The notes beneath the pieces were generated by a model. The model was given only the letters and a program-made list of their open reading frames with translations, ran no database searches and had not been told where the DNA came from. From the NCBI RefSeq assembly GCF_002906655.1, contig NZ_CP025794.1:1488001-1552000 (forward strand): a stretch of DNA of 64,000 nucleotides. The letters run 5' to 3'. This document shows, piece by piece, positions 47,648 through 56,389 of this stretch. Origin of the DNA: Vibrio hyugaensis. GTDB lineage: Bacteria; Pseudomonadota; Gammaproteobacteria; Enterobacterales; Vibrionaceae. Every line of letters begins with the position of its first letter. Positions within the stretch are counted from its first letter, which is position 1. A program made the translations under genes and the position numbers.

Positions 47648-49339
47648 TTACAAATGGGCGGCATAGTGCTGCTTGAACAGCTTTAACATATTACGCTTGC
47701 GCTTATAGGTGCTTGCTAGCTCTGCCACTTCACTATAAAACTGTGCTTTCTGTTTATCGTGTGGCTCAAGCAGCGATTCGGCTTTTCTCAACAATTCGAT
47801 AGCAGAGGTATAAGCGTCATTATTGGTTTGTTCTATATAAACAGTAACGACTCGCAAATAGTAACTTAGCGTGTTATCGGGCTTTTTATCGACCACTGCA
47901 TCAGCAAGCTTTAGCAACACATTGGTCGAAACTTTACGTGTTGACACCCAGTCACACGCTTCGCTTAACTGATGGTTATCCATATAGAACAGCACCAAGG
48001 CATCCATCACATCAGACAACGAAAAAGATTGGCTTGGTGGCTGATAAGCCTTCTTAAAGATGCGCTCAACACGAGTAAGAAATTCATCATCCTCAACTTG
48101 ATAGTTTTGTTTAAACTTCGCTAAGCGTTGGTAACGTTGAAAGCTTGGCAGTTGTTCTAACTTTCGGTTGGCTAACATCCACGCTGAATGGATTTCACCC
48201 AGCTCTACATAAAGGCGGAACTGAGCCTCATCACAGGCGTTAAGCTCATACTGACTGGCGTTCTTTCTTGCTTTTGCGAGCCAATATTCGGCTTCTAACG
48301 GCTCGTGGTTATCAATAAACATATCAACAACCTCAAGGTAATCACGGTGCGTTCGCGCAATTTTTTGCTTGATCGCCACCACTTCACGCCAATCAGAACT
48401 TTGTTCAATCAGTGGCATCGCCCATGATCGCAGGTTCCAACCACTTTCATCCTGTGAAGCTTGTTCAATTGCTTGGCGGCATAAATTGAGGAAACAGGTG
48501 TTGGTTTGCCAAAGCGATTTAAAATGCTCTTCAATAGAGGGAAACACATCAAACTCATAATGGGTTAAGCGTTCAAACATCCACTCTGCTTTCGCCTGTT
48601 CGCTCCAATTCAGTTTTGCCAAAATAGCAGGCATGTGGGTATTAATCAGCGCTTCAATATCAAGCCGATCACCACTCGAATCATCAATATACTCAAGCAC
48701 TTTATTCAGGCGCTGCACTAAATATTGGATGAGCTTCCATTGTTGATCCGCTTCTAAGCTTTGCATCGACTCAACAATCATACTGAGTTGTTCATGTGCT
48801 GAATGGAAATAAGCGGAACTTTCGCGCCAATCCCAGATCTCCTCGCGAGGAAGAGCTTGAGTAACGAGTTTTTTTAATTCGCTGTATACGGCCGGCTTTT
48901 CACGTATTTCAATTTTTGTGAGCAGTGCATTCCATGCGTATTCATCCTCTTCGAGGTAATCAAGCAGCATCTCTAACGTGGCCTCTTCACCGAGACTTTG
49001 CAGATGTTTTTTGATTATCTTCCGCTCACTTTGTTGATCAGCCAGAAGATCTTGGTCTTGAAGAATCATGGCAAGCGCAACGGCATGCTTACAGACGTTT
49101 TGATACTGAGCTGCAGGGCAATCACACGTCGCTGACAGTGACGTGGAGCAATCAAGGCTAACGTGATAGTCATAACTGCCTCTTACTATGGCATTGGCGG
49201 TATGCTTTTCGACAATGACGTTACGCACTGCACCATTGCGGGCGAGCTGTATCCCCTTTTGTAAGGTCGCGGTTTCACACATGGACATCAACTCAGGTAA
49301 TTGAGGCCATTCAATGCCTGTCGAGAGGTGTTTATTCAT
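47648..49339 (-). CDS. SWIM zinc finger protein inside the hsd operon
   Basis: A 563-residue protein with a SWIM zinc site, C72-x-C74-x8-C83-x-H85 (CDCPAAQYQNVCKH), followed by a long helical, repeat-like region similar to TPR or HEAT modules. SWIM domains bind DNA or proteins. It starts from ATG at 49339 with AGGAAACG before it and ends 28 bases before hsdR. Proteins of this type are found with type I systems and other defence genes; the biochemical role is not known. Confidence 0.85.
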   Translation of the reverse strand: MNKHLSTGIEWPQLPELMSMCETATLQKGIQLARNGAVRNVIVEKHTANAIVRGSYDYHVSLDCSTSLSATCDCPAAQYQNVCKHAVALAMILQDQDLLADQQSERKIIKKHLQSLGEEATLEMLLDYLEEDEYAWNALLTKIEIREKPAVYSELKKLVTQALPREEIWDWRESSAYFHSAHEQLSMIVESMQSLEADQQWKLIQYLVQRLNKVLEYIDDSSGDRLDIEALINTHMPAILAKLNWSEQAKAEWMFERLTHYEFDVFPSIEEHFKSLWQTNTCFLNLCRQAIEQASQDESGWNLRSWAMPLIEQSSDWREVVAIKQKIARTHRDYLEVVDMFIDNHEPLEAEYWLAKARKNASQYELNACDEAQFRLYVELGEIHSAWMLANRKLEQLPSFQRYQRLAKFKQNYQVEDDEFLTRVERIFKKAYQPPSQSFSLSDVMDALVLFYMDNHQLSEACDWVSTRKVSTNVLLKLADAVVDKKPDNTLSYYLRVVTVYIEQTNNDAYTSAIELLRKAESLLEPHDKQKAQFYSEVAELASTYKRKRNMLKLFKQHYAAHL

Positions 49340-49351
49340 ACTCGTTTCCTT

Positions 49352-49540
49352 TACTTCACCAATGCTTTGGCTTGCTCTACTTCAGATGCTCATTCCCTTC
49401 GTTATCTCAGAACCTTCCACTTCCGTCATCTCAGAACCGAGGGACGAGGCATCTGAGATCTCGCTTTTCGTTCGCATTACCGCATTAAAAGCGAGATTCC
49501 GGATAAGTTCGTTCCTCACTTTCCGGAATGACGATACGGG
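49352..49540. repeat. REP-like insertion and duplicated hsdS 3' end
   Basis: Between hsdS and the SWIM gene lies a non-coding block. On the minus strand its last part (49352-49387) encodes SEVEQAKALVK and stop, nearly the same as the true HsdS C-terminus SPEVEQAKALVD at 49542-49583. The piece between (about 49390-49536) is repeat-like, with TCTCAGAACC twice, AAAGCGAGAT / ATCTCGCTTT inverted, and TCCGGA motifs. It looks like an extragenic repeat inserted at, or left by exchange of, the hsdS end. Confidence 0.7.
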
Positions 49541-50860
49541 TTAGTCCACTAGCGCTTTGGCTTGCTCAACTTCCGGAGAATCAAGGCGCAATTCGCCCGA
49601 GATTAGCTTTGGAAGCAGTGTGTCACGGAGTTTTGTTAACACATCAACCTCAGAAGCAATCAATGACATTTTTTCTATGGTTGGTAGTACATTCATCTCA
49701 AATTGCCTTTGAATATCAGAAGATCCAATTACAACCTGCTGATTTCCGAAGTCACCTTTCCTGAAAAACTCACGGGCGCTTCCTGATGCTAACCCTTGAT
49801 TTTTTAACACCAAATTGTCGAGCATGTGCTTAATAAAACTCTGGGAGGCAATGCTCTTATCCTTTGCCCGAAAACACCACATGTTTTGATTACGCAACGC
49901 TGGCAAATGATGCTCGAAAATCAAAGCACATTTCCCAACACTAGCTCCAACCATGACCAAATGATAATCAAGGGGCTTACAAAGATACTTACTATGACTA
50001 TCTAAAAACTTATCCGGTAGGAATACGTCATCATGTGCCTTTTTAACTTGGTTTTCAGAAAAATTCTTAGTTCTCAAAACAAAATTTCCAGACGTCACAT
50101 AGTCTTTACTTTTAAAAGCAAATCCATTGAGAATGTCAGATATTTCACTAACGCTTGTTACGCTCCACCCCTTAGGCACCCAACCCAACCCACTCTCTTC
50201 AAATTCACTTGGGAATAGCTGACGTACATCATCAGGCAGTGGCTTAAAATCCGCACTTTCACGCACGGCTTTACGGCGCTCAACACGGGCTTCAAATACC
50301 TCTGGAATGTAACTGCCAGCATCAAGGGCGTTATCAATCACAGGGTCAAAATCGACAAACCAAGATTTAAACAACGTTTGCGCCATTTGCTCTAGGGTTT
50401 GGTTAATTTGGTTGTTTAGAGAAATCTTTTTATCAAATGCTCTCAATTGGCTTGCTAGCCTATTTTGATACTTAGGGCATACAGGAACACGCACCTTCGC
50501 CTTATGAAGATGATTTCGGTTGATTCCGGGAACAGCAGCTTTGTCGGTATAATCTTTATATGGAATAGTCTTCAAAAAATAATAGATAAATAGAGGGTCA
50601 TTACCTTTAAAGTCTCTTACATACAATGTTGTATTTAGAGGCCAAAAGTTATCTTCAACATAAAATACTTGACCAATAGTTCCATATCGACCAGTTACAA
50701 CACCTGGTGCAGAAACTTTATATTCATTGTGTTCTCCAGACTCTCCAGAGGAGGAAATAACGGGAACAACACCGTCCTCTCTTTTCGTCTTTGGTAAATC
50801 GTAGCCACGTTTGAGCTCTAATACATCTCCAAGCTCACACTCTTTCCACTCACTCCCCAT
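49541..50860 (-). CDS. hsdS: Type I restriction specificity subunit
   Basis: A 439-residue S subunit with two target-recognition domains (about 1-140 and 225-385), each followed by a conserved helical spacer (LNNQINQTLEQMAQTLFKSWFVDFDP; FEMNVLPTIEKMSLIASEVDVLTKLRDTLLPKLISGEL). It determines the asymmetric DNA target. The first codons overlap the hsdM 3' end by 11 bases. A second, diverged copy of its last codons lies downstream, hinting at past replacement of the gene. Confidence 0.94.
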   Translation of the reverse strand: MGSEWKECELGDVLELKRGYDLPKTKREDGVVPVISSSGESGEHNEYKVSAPGVVTGRYGTIGQVFYVEDNFWPLNTTLYVRDFKGNDPLFIYYFLKTIPYKDYTDKAAVPGINRNHLHKAKVRVPVCPKYQNRLASQLRAFDKKISLNNQINQTLEQMAQTLFKSWFVDFDPVIDNALDAGSYIPEVFEARVERRKAVRESADFKPLPDDVRQLFPSEFEESGLGWVPKGWSVTSVSEISDILNGFAFKSKDYVTSGNFVLRTKNFSENQVKKAHDDVFLPDKFLDSHSKYLCKPLDYHLVMVGASVGKCALIFEHHLPALRNQNMWCFRAKDKSIASQSFIKHMLDNLVLKNQGLASGSAREFFRKGDFGNQQVVIGSSDIQRQFEMNVLPTIEKMSLIASEVDVLTKLRDTLLPKLISGELRLDSPEVEQAKALVD

Positions 50861-52454
50861 AACCCAATGCCTCCAAGTTACTGCGAATTGCTTTATCTAG
50901 CGCTTCGGCTTGGTTCATTTGGCTATATAGAGTTTGGGATAGCTCACGCATCTTGGTTTCAAACGGAATACCATCATCTTCAACTTCAGCAGCCCCCACG
51001 TAGCGCCCCGGAGTAAGTACAAAGTCATTAGCTTTGATCTCATCGAAATTCGCTTGCTTACAAAAACCAGCAACGTCTTGGTATTGTTCAACTTTGCAGT
51101 CGCCACGCTCTACACGAGCTTTTAGCTCGACTTCATCACTGCGCCATGCGTGGTAAGTATCCGCAATAAGAGCAATATCATCTTTGGTCAGCTCTTTATG
51201 TACACGGCTGGTCATAGTGCCCATTTCACGTGCATCAATAAACAGCGTCTCTTTTTCACGCTGGCGGTAGCCTTTCGAAGTATTGGCTTGCTTGTTCTTA
51301 GTGATAAACCAGATACAAACTGGGATTTGGGTTGAGTAGAACAGCTGACCCGGTAAGGCGATCATACATTCCACCACATCGTTCTCGATAAGCTGTTGGC
51401 GGATCTCACCTTCACCAGAAGTGTTTGAGCTCATTGAGCCGTTTGCCAATACAAAACCTGCTGTGCCTGTTTCGCTTAACTTAGACAGCATGTGCAGAAT
51501 CCAACCGTAGTTGGCGTTACCTGTTGGCGGTGTGCGGTAGCCAGAGAAGCGAGGATCTTTAGTTAGCTCGTTCTCATCACGCCATTGGCTGATGTTGAAC
51601 GGTGGGTTCGCCATAATGTAATCGGCTTTAAGGTCTTTGTGTTGGTCTGCAAAGAAGGTATCCGCTGGGCGCTCACCCAAGTTGCCTGATAAGCCGCGAA
51701 TGGCTAAGTTCATCTTGGCTAGCTTGTAGGTGGTTGACGTCAGTTCCTGACCGTAAATTGCGATGTCTTTGGTACGGCCTTCATGTTGTTTAACGAACTT
51801 CAAAGACTGAACGAACATACCGCCCGAGCCACAGGCAGGGTCATAAATTTTGCCTTGGAATGGCTCTAGCATTTCTGTAAGTAGGGTTACGACAGACTTT
51901 GGCGTATAAAACTCACCGCCTCCCTTACCTTCGGTTGCAGCAAACTTACCAAGGAAGTATTCGTAAACTCGACCGACGAGATCTTCTTCGCTCATGTCAC
52001 ATTCATTGGCGAGCGTGCCGATGTTCTCGATGGTATCGATCAGTGACGCAAGCTTTTTCACTTCTAGGTCTTGGCGAGAGAAGTAGTTGTCTGGCAATGC
52101 ACCTTTTAAGCTTGGGTTGGCTTTTTCAATATTAGACAAAGCGGTATCGATGATGACTGCAATGTTGTCTTGCTTAGCGTGCTTTTTCACGTATGACCAA
52201 CGAGAAGCTTCTTCTAGGTAGAAAATGTTGTCTTGTTGGTAAAACTCTTTCATTTCAACAAAAGCTTCTTGCCCTTCGTCGATCATCTGTTGGCGACGTG
52301 ATTCGAATTTATCGCTAATGAATTTAAGGAACACAAGGCTTAATACAACGTGCTTGTATTCTGATGATTCAACGCTGCCGCGCAGCTGGTTGGCGGTATC
52401 CCAAAGGGTTTCTTCAAAACCTTTTGCAGGTTTCTTTGCTGGTGCTTTTGCCAT
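50850..52454 (-). CDS. hsdM: Type I restriction methyltransferase subunit
   Basis: A 534-residue N6-adenine methyltransferase. The N-terminal HsdM helical domain (LWDTANQLRGSVESSEYKHVVLSLVFLKFIS-like) leads to the SAM motif DPACGSGGMF (205-214) and the catalytic NPPF (283-286). It is the first gene of the long minus-strand defence cluster, with a possible promoter region 52455-52634. Confidence 0.96.
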   Translation of the reverse strand: MAKAPAKKPAKGFEETLWDTANQLRGSVESSEYKHVVLSLVFLKFISDKFESRRQQMIDEGQEAFVEMKEFYQQDNIFYLEEASRWSYVKKHAKQDNIAVIIDTALSNIEKANPSLKGALPDNYFSRQDLEVKKLASLIDTIENIGTLANECDMSEEDLVGRVYEYFLGKFAATEGKGGGEFYTPKSVVTLLTEMLEPFQGKIYDPACGSGGMFVQSLKFVKQHEGRTKDIAIYGQELTSTTYKLAKMNLAIRGLSGNLGERPADTFFADQHKDLKADYIMANPPFNISQWRDENELTKDPRFSGYRTPPTGNANYGWILHMLSKLSETGTAGFVLANGSMSSNTSGEGEIRQQLIENDVVECMIALPGQLFYSTQIPVCIWFITKNKQANTSKGYRQREKETLFIDAREMGTMTSRVHKELTKDDIALIADTYHAWRSDEVELKARVERGDCKVEQYQDVAGFCKQANFDEIKANDFVLTPGRYVGAAEVEDDGIPFETKMRELSQTLYSQMNQAEALDKAIRSNLEALGYGE

Positions 52455-52570
52455 GTTTGGTACTACTTATATTAAGTTGAGACTTTGCTGGTGGAACAAG
52501 TCATTCATGGCGTGGGATTATATATGAAATGAGATTCGTTGGGTTGATATGGATTCAATATTTGCGGATG

Positions 52571-52598
52571 TTACAGAGAGAAGGGAGCTCCCCTGTAA
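52571..52598. promoter_or_regulatory. Nested inverted repeat upstream of hsdM
   Basis: TTACAG (52571-52576) and CTGTAA (52593-52598) flank the palindrome GGGAGCTCCC. It stands between the stop of the 81-residue gene and hsdM, where it may be an operator or terminator. Confidence 0.35.
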
Positions 52599-52634
52599 GG
52601 TCAGCACTTTAGAAAACTTAAAAGTGACATGTTT

Positions 52635-52880
52635 TTATGCTGGAGTAACTTTAACCTTATCTAATCGACTGTTTAGATAAGGAAAGTCATTCGTAGATAT
52701 GGATAAAGTTGCAATAAGTCTGCGTTCTCCACCTGCAACTCTTAGCCTTCCATCGCGGCCAGTTGCTCGATACTTTTCCTTAATTTGGTGAGTAAAAATT
52801 GGCATACCTTCACGTGCGTTAACTTCATACACTTTTCCTTCATATCGCAAGTAAGGTGAGCAGGATTGATGTTTCTTCAT
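52635..52880 (-). CDS. Hypothetical protein, 81 residues
   Basis: An ORF with a good ribosome site (GAGGAG, four bases before ATG). The protein is basic, begins MKKHQSCSPYLRYEGKVYEV and contains GRDGRLRVAGGERRLI. No membrane segment or known domain is seen. It stands alone between alpA-like genes and the hsd cluster; possibly a small DNA-binding or modulator protein of the island. Confidence 0.55.
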   Translation of the reverse strand: MKKHQSCSPYLRYEGKVYEVNAREGMPIFTHQIKEKYRATGRDGRLRVAGGERRLIATLSISTNDFPYLNSRLDKVKVTPA

Positions 52881-52972
52881 ATCACTCCTCTCATCCTTTG
52901 GTGGAAGGGGAAGTAGGTAGACAATATAAAATACCTACCTCCACAGCGATGATGTAAAACCATCTACCCCAG

Positions 52973-53009
52973 AGGTCTGAAGGTCTGAAGGTCTGAAGGT
53001 CTGAAGGTC
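52973..53009. repeat. Octamer tandem repeat, AGGTCTGA x4
   Basis: Four perfect copies of AGGTCTGA plus a partial fifth in the non-coding gap between the 81-residue gene and the AlpA-like gene. Confidence 0.9.
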
Positions 53010-53060
53010 AAAATAATAGAGGCCAACCAGATAACGAATGTAGGTATCTGGCGCTCAAAT

Positions 53061-53264
53061 TCATTCACCATCATGCAAATGCGTTTGAACACAAGAGGAT
53101 AGCCCTCTTAGCCACTGTTCTACAGACTCTTTGTCCCATCCAAATGTTCTACCGTTGTACTGCAATGGCATAGGGAATCTTCCCGTCGTCCACCGGCGGT
53201 AAAGCGTAGACGGAGAGCGTCGAACCATAAGGCAAACTTCATGTGTAGTGAGTATTTGGCTCAT
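53061..53264 (-). CDS. AlpA-family regulator 1
   Basis: A 67-residue MerR-like winged-helix protein of the AlpA/DNA-binding family: LTTHEVCLMVRRSPSTLYRRW is the helix-turn-helix and FPMPLQYNGRTFGWDKESVEQWL is the wing and following helix. Such proteins activate integrase or excision genes in P4-like islands. It lies 11 bases after a second AlpA-like gene. Confidence 0.85.
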   Translation of the reverse strand: MSQILTTHEVCLMVRRSPSTLYRRWTTGRFPMPLQYNGRTFGWDKESVEQWLRGLSSCVQTHLHDGE

Positions 53265-53275
53265 GATGTTCCTCC

Positions 53276-53491
53276 CTAAAATGACTTGCTGTATAAAGGT
53301 TTATTCAAACGGGAGCCTCGCAGTCTCACTCTAGAATCAATCCATTCACAAACCTCTGACTCAAGCCATCCGACTGCGCTTCCACTAAAATTTACATTGG
53401 CAGGAAATTCATCCATCGACATTCGTTCATAGATAGTGGAACGGGATAAGCCAGTCATAGCCATAACTTCTTTTAAGCGGACAATTCTCAT
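53276..53491 (-). CDS. AlpA-family regulator 2
   Basis: A 71-residue AlpA-like protein: IVRLKEVMAMTGLSRSTIYERM (helix-turn-helix), FPANVNFSGSAVGWLESEVCEWI. It is upstream of AlpA-like 1 in the same unit. Two AlpA proteins in tandem may control island excision or each other. Confidence 0.88.
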   Translation of the reverse strand: MRIVRLKEVMAMTGLSRSTIYERMSMDEFPANVNFSGSAVGWLESEVCEWIDSRVRLRGSRLNKPLYSKSF

Positions 53492-53542
53492 TTCTTTTCC
53501 TTTAACGTGTGTTGTTAAGACGAAATGAGATTAATCGGGATC

Positions 53543-53600
53543 AGAGCGGACTATTGGACACTTTGAAAAATGTCTAAACGAGAAACAAAATGTCCAAAGT
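53543..53600. promoter_or_regulatory. TTGGACA / TGTCCAA repeat sites
   Basis: TTGGACA, TGTCTAA and TGTCCAA occur within 58 bases just upstream of the AlpA-like pair, forming inverted half sites. A likely operator for an island regulator, possibly one of the AlpA proteins. Confidence 0.4.
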
Positions 53601-53614
53601 TCATCTCTCTTTTG

Positions 53615-54562
53615 CTAGAGGGTTAACTTATCTTTGTAACCCCCTTTTAACCAACGCAATAAAGAGCGGAGGTTTGGAAAGTAGCTATTGAGAGAAATAC
53701 CTTTCCGTGCGAACAAATGCTCAACACGATGATGGAGTTCACTAGGTTTATTAAGTAAGTCAGCGCCTAATTCTGGATGAGAGGCAATGAGACCACATAT
53801 CATGGCCAGAGCTTGATCTGCTGGTTTTCTCGGTTTTCTCTCTGGTGTGAGCTGAGTTTCACCATACAACCCAAGCTGAGTCATAGGTTTTGCTAAGTGG
53901 TAAGCTTCGAGCATTCGGTACGTATCTAGGTAACTGATGACGAGTTGTTCTCGACGAGCGTTTACTAAGAACCCTGTAACTCTGACCTTTCCAGTTTCAG
54001 CTTCTAGTTCTTGATACCAACATTCATCAACGTAAGGTAGAACTTCTACCATGAGTTCTTCATCGCCTTCTATATTCAGCATCTTGACTGCTTCTTCGTT
54101 GCTGGTTATCTGCCAAAAACCATGCAAATACGCACTAACTTCACCAATGCCTGTGCCGTGCGCTTCATAGCCAGTAACAACGGCTTGCGATGCATTACTC
54201 GAAATAAGTTCATCGATATTAGACAACATGAGCTTCTGGAAAGGGCTAACACCAATAACGTTATCGTCTGCTATTAACTCGGGTTCAACAACCTCAACAT
54301 TCCCAAGCACTCCTTCACACCCAACAACACACGATGAAGACTGGCAAGGGGCACGGCTATCTAACAGCACACAAGGGCGAATGAGGCCACAAACAATCGC
54401 TTCCTCAATATACTCGATAGACACGCCAATTTGATTCGCAGCTTGTTGTAAAGAGAAATACGGGAGAGGGAAGAGTTTAAATTGTAAAGAATGAGAACTT
54501 TTTTGATCTGATGCCATCAGTAACCCCATGTCATAACGCATGATTTGTGTAGGAGTGCACAT
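53615..54562 (-). CDS. Unknown 315-residue island protein
   Basis: I do not recognise this protein. It has a possible helix-turn-helix near the N-terminus (YFSLQQAANQIGVSIEYIEEAIVCGLI), a cysteine-containing segment (CQSSSCVVGCEGV) and a basic C-terminal part (RKPRKPADQALAMICGLI; LRSLLRWLKGGYKDKL). Similar proteins, with a C-terminal region of this type, are found in Vibrio integrative elements near AlpA genes. It may regulate the island. An ATG further inside (about 54529) is also possible. Confidence 0.65.
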   Translation of the reverse strand: MCTPTQIMRYDMGLLMASDQKSSHSLQFKLFPLPYFSLQQAANQIGVSIEYIEEAIVCGLIRPCVLLDSRAPCQSSSCVVGCEGVLGNVEVVEPELIADDNVIGVSPFQKLMLSNIDELISSNASQAVVTGYEAHGTGIGEVSAYLHGFWQITSNEEAVKMLNIEGDEELMVEVLPYVDECWYQELEAETGKVRVTGFLVNARREQLVISYLDTYRMLEAYHLAKPMTQLGLYGETQLTPERKPRKPADQALAMICGLIASHPELGADLLNKPSELHHRVEHLFARKGISLNSYFPNLRSLLRWLKGGYKDKLTL

Positions 54563-54818
54563 TTTTGCGTTTTACTGAATGAAGGTCGAAATAATTAATA
54601 ACTAAGTGCGTACACGATCACACTGAAAATTAATAATAAGTAAAACAAATTCAATAAGTTACATATCAAGTTCATTTCCTAAACGTCACAAAAAGTATTG
54701 AAGCAAACATAGTTTAAGATTCTATACATACAGTAACATATGGAGTATAAGGCATATTAAATCATGCACTTATTCATGATAAACGACTTAAAAGCTGTAA
54801 TGAAAGAGTACGTAAAAA

Positions 54819-55541
54819 ATGAGCAAGAATGTCGCCCTTTTGGTTGCTGAAGCACCGTGGTTTTCGTTTAAAAAGAACCACGACCAAGCAAGCTGTTTGC
54901 CTTTCTTTGAAGGAGTAAAAAAGCTGGTAAATGATGGTACTGATAAACCACAACTTAACATCTATCACTGCCACTACTACGACAACAAATCCCTTTCCTA
55001 TGCCCTTGACCACTTGGTCGATACAAGTGAGAACATTCAGATACTTTACATCGGTGGCCATGGTGATGGTAAACGCATCGCAGATGCAACAATCAACAAA
55101 ACAACAGAGCTCATTAAAGAACGAGGAAAGAAAATCAAAGGCCTCATCGTGAGCTCATGTATGGCCGGCTTGACCGATAAATTAGCCGCAGCAACAGAAA
55201 GTTCAATCTCTGCAAATAGCCTTTCGACTCTGTGGGTGAATGGTCCTAACTGGGTTATCTCTTATAGATATGCTGTTGATTGGTTTCCATCTGCACTGCT
55301 AGAGACGGCAATCATCAAAGAATTCAGTGAGTCCTATCACCAAGAAGGGAAGCTGAATTCCAAAGCAAGCATTCTTGAATGTATGCAGAGAGCACTCGCT
55401 CCTTTTGATTTGAACGCAAGATTCGCGTCAGACGGAGATACATCAAAAACAATCAAAAACACTTTACGGATCTGGGTTCGCGCTCAAGGGGCAAGTAACC
55501 CTACAGAGATTACAGAAGAGTTGTTTGACAGCTTCTTGTAG
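54819..55541 (+). CDS. Putative caspase-like protease
   Basis: A 240-residue protein with the two signature segments of the caspase/metacaspase fold: ILYIGGHGDG (H81) and, 33 residues later, GLIVSSCMAG (C114), each preceded by a hydrophobic strand. That gives a His-Cys dyad in the proper order and spacing. No other domain is seen. It has no membrane segment. Caspase-like proteases in bacteria are often effectors of anti-phage abortive systems, where they are activated by a partner; candidates here are the next two genes. The family call rests on motifs only. Confidence 0.6.
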   Translation: MSKNVALLVAEAPWFSFKKNHDQASCLPFFEGVKKLVNDGTDKPQLNIYHCHYYDNKSLSYALDHLVDTSENIQILYIGGHGDGKRIADATINKTTELIKERGKKIKGLIVSSCMAGLTDKLAAATESSISANSLSTLWVNGPNWVISYRYAVDWFPSALLETAIIKEFSESYHQEGKLNSKASILECMQRALAPFDLNARFASDGDTSKTIKNTLRIWVRAQGASNPTEITEELFDSFL

Positions 55542-55653
55542 TAAGTAATCCAGACAGGAACTCACGTAACGACCTGAGTTTTCGGCAGAATCGTAAGATT
55601 AATTTCTCGCGTTTCGGTATAACCAAGATTCAACACACCTCTTTACGATACGA

Positions 55654-55684
55654 CGCCCTTTCATTCCCATGCTAGGGCGTTTTT
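55654..55684 (+). terminator. Terminator between protease-like gene and next gene
   Basis: CGCCCT / AGGGCG stem with a 14-base loop followed by T5. It separates the protease-like gene from the 205-residue gene, though read-through is possible. Confidence 0.7.
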
Positions 55685-55724
55685 CTCTTCTATAACTTTT
55701 CCATTTCAGAAGTAAGGAAACATA

Positions 55725-56342
55725 ATGGCTATAAACAGAAGAAAAGAAGCACAAGAAACCCTATCAGCCAAACAAGTGGCAAAACTCATCCTTCTCATCA
55801 ATGCGACGTCTCCGGAATACAAAGAGGAACTGAAACCTAAGTTTAAGATGCAAGAAACGGCAGTTCAGCAAATTCTGGGGATGCCACTTTCCGATGAAGA
55901 CCGTAAACTCATCGTCCGAGAGCTAAATCTTCTTGGGTGGGAAGTCGCAATCAACTGTCGCTATTGGCTTGTATTTACAGCAGATGATACTCATCTATGG
56001 CATGAAGCGGGCACTAAAATGCAAATGGCAGTGCAGGCTGATTTCTCAGATGCCTCTGCATTTTCTTCTTTTAGCATTCAATCTCGCACAAATTCTCTAC
56101 CAAATGACGTAGCTAAATTTCAAGAATACACAGATGACGAAGTTCGCGATGAGCTGATCCAATACGCTTATGGCCGTGCTTCGGAGTCGGCCATTGAGAA
56201 ATTCGAAGATACAGATGATGAGTCCTATTTGGGTATTGAAGAAGGAGCACAGCTTCCCATTTGTCACTTTACTTACTGGGAGTACCTTGATTACTTTTTG
56301 GCAAAGAAAGGCTTGAACAGAAAAGCGCCTCTAGTCGTGTAA
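55725..56342 (+). CDS. Unknown 205-residue protein
   Basis: I do not recognise this protein. It begins MAINRRKEAQETLSAKQVAKL, is mostly helical and acidic toward the C-terminus (FEDTDDESYLGIEEGAQ), and has tryptophans and aromatic residues in HFTYWEYLDYFLAKKG. No membrane segment. GGAAACATA precedes the ATG. It is followed after 47 bases by a 120-residue gene, probably in one unit. Confidence 0.6.
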   Translation: MAINRRKEAQETLSAKQVAKLILLINATSPEYKEELKPKFKMQETAVQQILGMPLSDEDRKLIVRELNLLGWEVAINCRYWLVFTADDTHLWHEAGTKMQMAVQADFSDASAFSSFSIQSRTNSLPNDVAKFQEYTDDEVRDELIQYAYGRASESAIEKFEDTDDESYLGIEEGAQLPICHFTYWEYLDYFLAKKGLNRKAPLVV

Positions 56343-56389
56343 CCACCAGCCCCTCTCTGCTGTTGTCTGGGAGGGGAAAGGAAGTACTT

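Noticed and set aside
52973..53009. CRISPR array
   Set aside because: The 8-base units are contiguous, without spacers, and no cas gene is present; simple tandem repeat.
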